Source: Anaerolineales bacterium (lineage in GTDB: Bacteria; Chloroflexota; Anaerolineae; Anaerolineales; UBA4823). Taken from it: a DNA stretch of 8,074 nucleotides. Every line of letters starts with the position of its first letter. The stretch's first letter is position 1. The notes below the pieces were generated by a model. It was given only the letters and a program-made list of their open reading frames with translations, was not told the DNA's origin and did not search any database. The stretch is taken from NCBI GenBank assembly GCA_026415275.1, contig JAOAHK010000092.1, positions 1-8,074 of the forward strand. Direction: 5' to 3'. The translations under genes were made by a program, and so were the position numbers. Shown here piece after piece: positions 5,724-8,074 of this stretch.

Positions 5724-6076
5724 TGAAAACTCCCGCTGGCAAAGAATGCCCCCATTTTTATGGGGATTACTATCGCGGGCGCAAGGTCGAGGAATGCCGC
5801 CTGCTCAGTGCAGCCTTACCACCTCTACCTTGGAAACCTAGCCTGTGTCAGACTTGTCCAGTTCCAGAAATTCGGCAGGCAAATGCATGTTCTTATCTGG
5901 AGTTGAAACCGCGCCTGACGAGACCCTTTCCTTTTCTTAGACAACAAGTGCAAGTGATTGCCTATTGCACGAAGACAGAACGACTTGTCCCAGAACCCTA
6001 TGTCGGCTGTGGTGAATGTCATCCGTTGCCCTTTGCTTTGCCAGGAGAAGACAATGACGCTGACGCTGCTTCTTGA
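5723..6076 (+). CDS. Small eight-cysteine protein, possible metal- or Fe-S-binding, function unknown
   Basis: This 117-residue protein is not from a family I can name. It has eight Cys: C9 (CPHFYGDYYRG), C25 (EECRLL), C42, C45 and C56 (C-x-x-C-P-V-P-E-I-x-x-A-N-x-C), C82 (YCTK), C96 and C99 (V-G-C-G-E-C-H, with H100). Paired C-x2-C motifs separated by strand-like segments suggest a structural zinc or Fe-S site, though which residues bind cannot be told. There is no membrane segment or signal peptide. Its ATG overlaps the efp stop (ATGA-type overlap at 5721-5725) and no Shine-Dalgarno is seen, so translation is probably coupled to efp. Its end overlaps the HAD-DinB gene by 23 bp. The tight link to efp suggests a translation-related or redox role, but that is inference from position only. 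Confidence 0.8.
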   Translation: MKTPAGKECPHFYGDYYRGRKVEECRLLSAALPPLPWKPSLCQTCPVPEIRQANACSYLELKPRLTRPFPFLRQQVQVIAYCTKTERLVPEPYVGCGECHPLPFALPGEDNDADAAS

Positions 6077-7235
6077 CCTTGATGACACATTGCTCCAAAA
6101 CAATATGGAGACCTTTATCCCAGCCTATCTTGAGGCGCTTTCCAAACGCCTTGCCGAGAAGATCTCGCCTGACCATTTGGTCAAACAACTGCTACGGGCA
6201 ACTCAAATCATGCTCTTGAACGATTGCCCCGATCGGACACTTAAGCAGACCTTTGATCAGGCTTTCTACCCAGCCTTGGGGATTGAAGAAAGTCAGGTGC
6301 ATTTTGAGATCGAAGATTTCTATCAAAACCATTTTACACAATTACAAGGATTGACCCGTCCAATGCCCGGGGCTGTAGAACTCGTGAAAGAAGCTATAAA
6401 TAGAAACTACGACCTGATACTGGCAACAAACCCTCTGTTTCCACTTCTTGCCAACTTGCATCGTCTTAGATGGGCAGGATTAGAAGAAGCAATTCCTTCT
6501 TTCAAGGTGATTGCCTCCTACGAAACCTTTCATTTCGCCAAACCGAATCCAACCTTCTTCATGGAGCTTTTAGCGCGCACAGGCTGGCGAGAACAAGGGG
6601 TGGTTATGGTGGGTAATGACCTAGAGATGGACATCCTCCCAGCTAAAAAAGTGGGCATTCCAACCTTTCTCGTTGCTGCCAACCCTGAGCAGGTTGACTC
6701 TATGGGGGGAAAATTACAAGACGTGATAGTTTGGATCGATCAAAACCCAGATGAAAAGTTTCTGCCCACATTCACCTCGGTAGAATCCATTCTCGCCATT
6801 TTGAAATCCACTCCGGCTGCTTTACCCATGCTCTGCAACAACCTCCCAATCGAGCGCTGGAACATACGTCCCCAGGAAAGCGAGTGGTGTCAAACAGAAA
6901 TCTTGTGTCATCTACGAGACGTGGAAATTGAAGTCAATCTTCCTCGCATCCGCAAAGCCATAGAAACCCAGAATGCGTTTATCGCTGGAATTGACACCGA
7001 TCCATGGGCTGAACAACGAAAGTATCGAGAACAGAGTGGCGAAAGAGCATTGAGTGAGTTTATCAAAGCGCGCCTAGAATTGCTTGACATTCTAAAAAAA
7101 TTACCCCAGGATACCTGGAGGCAAAAAGTCCGCCATGCAATCTTCGGACCCACAACCCTGCAAGAGTTGGTTGGGATTATCGCCTCTCATGATCGCATCC
7201 ATCTTCGCCAGATCGTCCAAAATCAATCGCTGTAG
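6054..7235 (+). CDS. HAD-superfamily hydrolase fused to a DinB-like domain
   Basis: A 393-residue protein. The N-terminal HAD domain (about 1-235) has all four motifs: D8-L-D10-D-T with nucleophile D8 and acid D10; T125 in ILATNP; K163 in FAKPNP; and G-N-D189-x-x-x-D193 (VMVGNDLEMDILPAKKVGI). The long helical insert after motif I is a C1-type cap, as in phosphatases that act on small phosphoesters; the substrate is unknown. The C-terminal region (about 245-393) matches the DinB/YfiT-like four-helix pattern: ...W...P..SEWCQTEILCHLRDVEIEV... and ASHDRIHLRQI, with likely metal ligands H286, H379 and H383. DinB-like proteins include thiol-dependent transferases and many of unknown role. The ATG at 6054 is chosen because AGGAG lies six bases upstream and the HAD motif begins at once; an in-frame ATG at 5958 would add 32 residues that read the Cys-rich gene in another frame. 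It overlaps that gene by 23 bp. Confidence 0.93.
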   Translation: MTLTLLLDLDDTLLQNNMETFIPAYLEALSKRLAEKISPDHLVKQLLRATQIMLLNDCPDRTLKQTFDQAFYPALGIEESQVHFEIEDFYQNHFTQLQGLTRPMPGAVELVKEAINRNYDLILATNPLFPLLANLHRLRWAGLEEAIPSFKVIASYETFHFAKPNPTFFMELLARTGWREQGVVMVGNDLEMDILPAKKVGIPTFLVAANPEQVDSMGGKLQDVIVWIDQNPDEKFLPTFTSVESILAILKSTPAALPMLCNNLPIERWNIRPQESEWCQTEILCHLRDVEIEVNLPRIRKAIETQNAFIAGIDTDPWAEQRKYREQSGERALSEFIKARLELLDILKKLPQDTWRQKVRHAIFGPTTLQELVGIIASHDRIHLRQIVQNQSL

Positions 7236-7283
7236 AGTGACATTCATGATTTCTCTTCAGAGGGTCAAGATCTATCTTTCCCT

Positions 7284-7313
7284 TTGAGTAATCACACATC
7301 GATTTCCAATAAT
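7284..7313 (+). promoter_or_regulatory. Promoter candidate for fabF
   Basis: TTGAGT (7284-7289), an 18-bp spacer and AATAAT (7308-7313) lie in the 129-bp gap between the HAD-DinB gene and fabF, giving a start near 7320. The gap shows no terminator-like hairpin with a T run, so read-through from the efp operon is also possible. Nothing else recognisable is in the gap apart from the GGAGGT Shine-Dalgarno of fabF at 7355-7360. Confidence 0.4.
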
Positions 7314-7364
7314 AGGGGTTAAGCATACAGAAAATGTCAAACCCTGTCTTTTTTGGAGGTTATT

Positions 7365-8055
7365 ATGCGCCGGCGGGTCGTTGTAACTGGTTTAGGGTGC
7401 ATCAGCCCAGTTGGAAATAATATTCCCTCGCTCTGGGAGTCGATCTCCAAAGGGATTTCCGGCATTGGTCCGATTACTCAATTTGATCCCAGTGAACACA
7501 AATCAAAAATTGCTGCCGAGGTTAAGAACTTTGACGCCGCAACTTTGTTTGGCAATCGAGAAGCTCGCAAAATGGACCGCTATACCCAATTTGCGCTGGC
7601 TTCTGCTCAACAGGCTCTCCAGCAAGCAAATCTGACCATCGACAACCAAAACCGTGACCGTATTGGTGTTGTGATTGGCACCGGCATTGGCGGAATTCAC
7701 ACCCTAATCGAACAAGTTCAGGTGTTTCAAGAAAGAGGTCCGAATCGCGTGAGTCCCTTCCTTGTCCCCATGATGTTACCCGATAGCGCCGGCAGCATGG
7801 TTGCGATTTATTACGGTCTGCGCGGTCCTAATTTAGCCGTGATCACCGCCTGTGCGACTGGAAATAACGCTATCGGCGAAGCCACAGAGATGATCCGCCG
7901 TGGACAAGCCGATGTAATGCTTGCTGGAGGTAGCGAAGCTGCAATTTTGCCTGTCGCTATGGCTGGGATGAGTGTGATGGGCGCACTTTCCACGCGCAAC
8001 GACGATCCACCACGCGCTTCTCGGCCTTTTGATTTGCATCGGGATGGATTTGTAA
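7365..8055 (+). CDS. fabF: Beta-ketoacyl-ACP synthase II, N-terminal part (3' end cut by adapter)
   Basis: Not listed as a long ORF because it runs off the edge. ATG at 7365 has GGAGGT four bases before it and opens MRRRVVVTGLGCISPVGNN, the standard FabF start. The 230 codons present cover the N-terminal thiolase-like half: IGVVIGTGIGGI, the stretch SPFLVPMMLPDSAGSMVAI, and the nucleophile C163 in ITACATGNNAIGEA, at the same number as in E. coli FabF. They run on through MLAGGSEAAILPVAMAGM and STRNDDPPRASRPFD. The His-His-Lys remainder of the active site lies beyond the window. FabF condenses malonyl-ACP with acyl-ACP in fatty acid elongation. KAS I (FabB) and polyketide-type synthases share this half, but the SPFLVP and TACATG context favours FabF. 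No acpP precedes it here, unlike many bacteria. Confidence 0.95.
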
Positions 8056-8074
8056 CTGTCTCTTATACACATCT
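8056..8074 (-). other. Tn5 mosaic-end (tagmentation adapter), right end
   Basis: Reads CTGTCTCTTATACACATCT, the exact reverse complement of the 19-bp hyperactive Tn5 mosaic end. It interrupts the fabF reading frame. It is inverted relative to the copy at 1-16, as expected for two ends of a tagmented fragment. Library sequence, to be trimmed. Confidence 0.98.

Noticed and set aside
5958..6053. Longer start for the HAD-DinB protein
   Set aside because: The extra 32 residues only re-read the Cys-rich gene in another frame; the ATG at 6054 has AGGAG at good spacing and opens directly into the HAD motif.
7833..8072. Minus-strand ORF starting MCIRDS at the right edge
   Set aside because: Its first codons are a translation of the adapter, a well-known artefact, and the rest is antisense to fabF.
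1..8074. A Tn5/IS50 composite element spanning the window
   Set aside because: The ends match the engineered 19-bp mosaic end rather than the natural outside or inside ends, and no IS50 transposase or resistance gene is present.

Overview
This 8 kb window looks like bacterial chromosome from a Chloroflexota-type organism, probably Anaerolineae. That placement is an inference from gene content and protein style (EF-P with a P-G-R-G loop, a LysM/M23 peptidase in an operon with a stand-alone receiver and a DUF192 protein, a Cys-rich protein after efp), not from a marker tree. Both ends carry the synthetic Tn5 mosaic-end sequence used in tagmentation libraries (bases 1-16 and 8056-8074). The biological sequence is therefore 17-8055, and the genes at both edges are cut by the library or contig end, not by biology.

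Left edge (17-340, minus strand). The first 64 codons of a probable tyrosine recombinase sit about 70 bp downstream of a tRNA-Arg(TCT) gene that is intact from its 5' end into the T loop and then stops matching a tRNA. Between them lie a good sigma70-like promoter with a perfect 12-bp palindrome in its spacer, and a perfect 8-bp hairpin that runs from the predicted transcription start to the start codon and covers part of the Shine-Dalgarno. This looks like the junction of an integrative element with a tRNA gene.

339-2377 (minus strand). Two uncharacterised proteins, one large (about 526 aa) and one small (145 aa), form an operon that ends one base before the tRNA. Both seem to carry winged-helix-like segments, and the large one may also have an SH3/Tudor-like and a B3-like region. 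A DNA- or nucleoprotein-binding role is a hypothesis only.

2447-4975. A small DUF2007-type protein on the plus strand converges on, and overlaps by 16 bp, a three-gene minus-strand operon: stand-alone CheY-like receiver, DUF192 protein, secreted LysM-LysM-M23 peptidase.

5102-7235 (plus strand). A strong promoter (TTGCCA, 17 bp, TATAAT) drives efp (elongation factor P, with Arg at the loop tip). Two overlapping genes follow: an 8-cysteine small protein and a fusion of a HAD hydrolase with a DinB-like metal-binding domain. Overlapping starts suggest translational coupling.

7284-8055 (plus strand). A separate promoter candidate and a strong Shine-Dalgarno precede the first 230 codons of a FabF-type beta-ketoacyl-ACP synthase, cut by the right-hand adapter. 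I see no CRISPR array, rRNA, complete insertion sequence or convincing rho-independent terminator.
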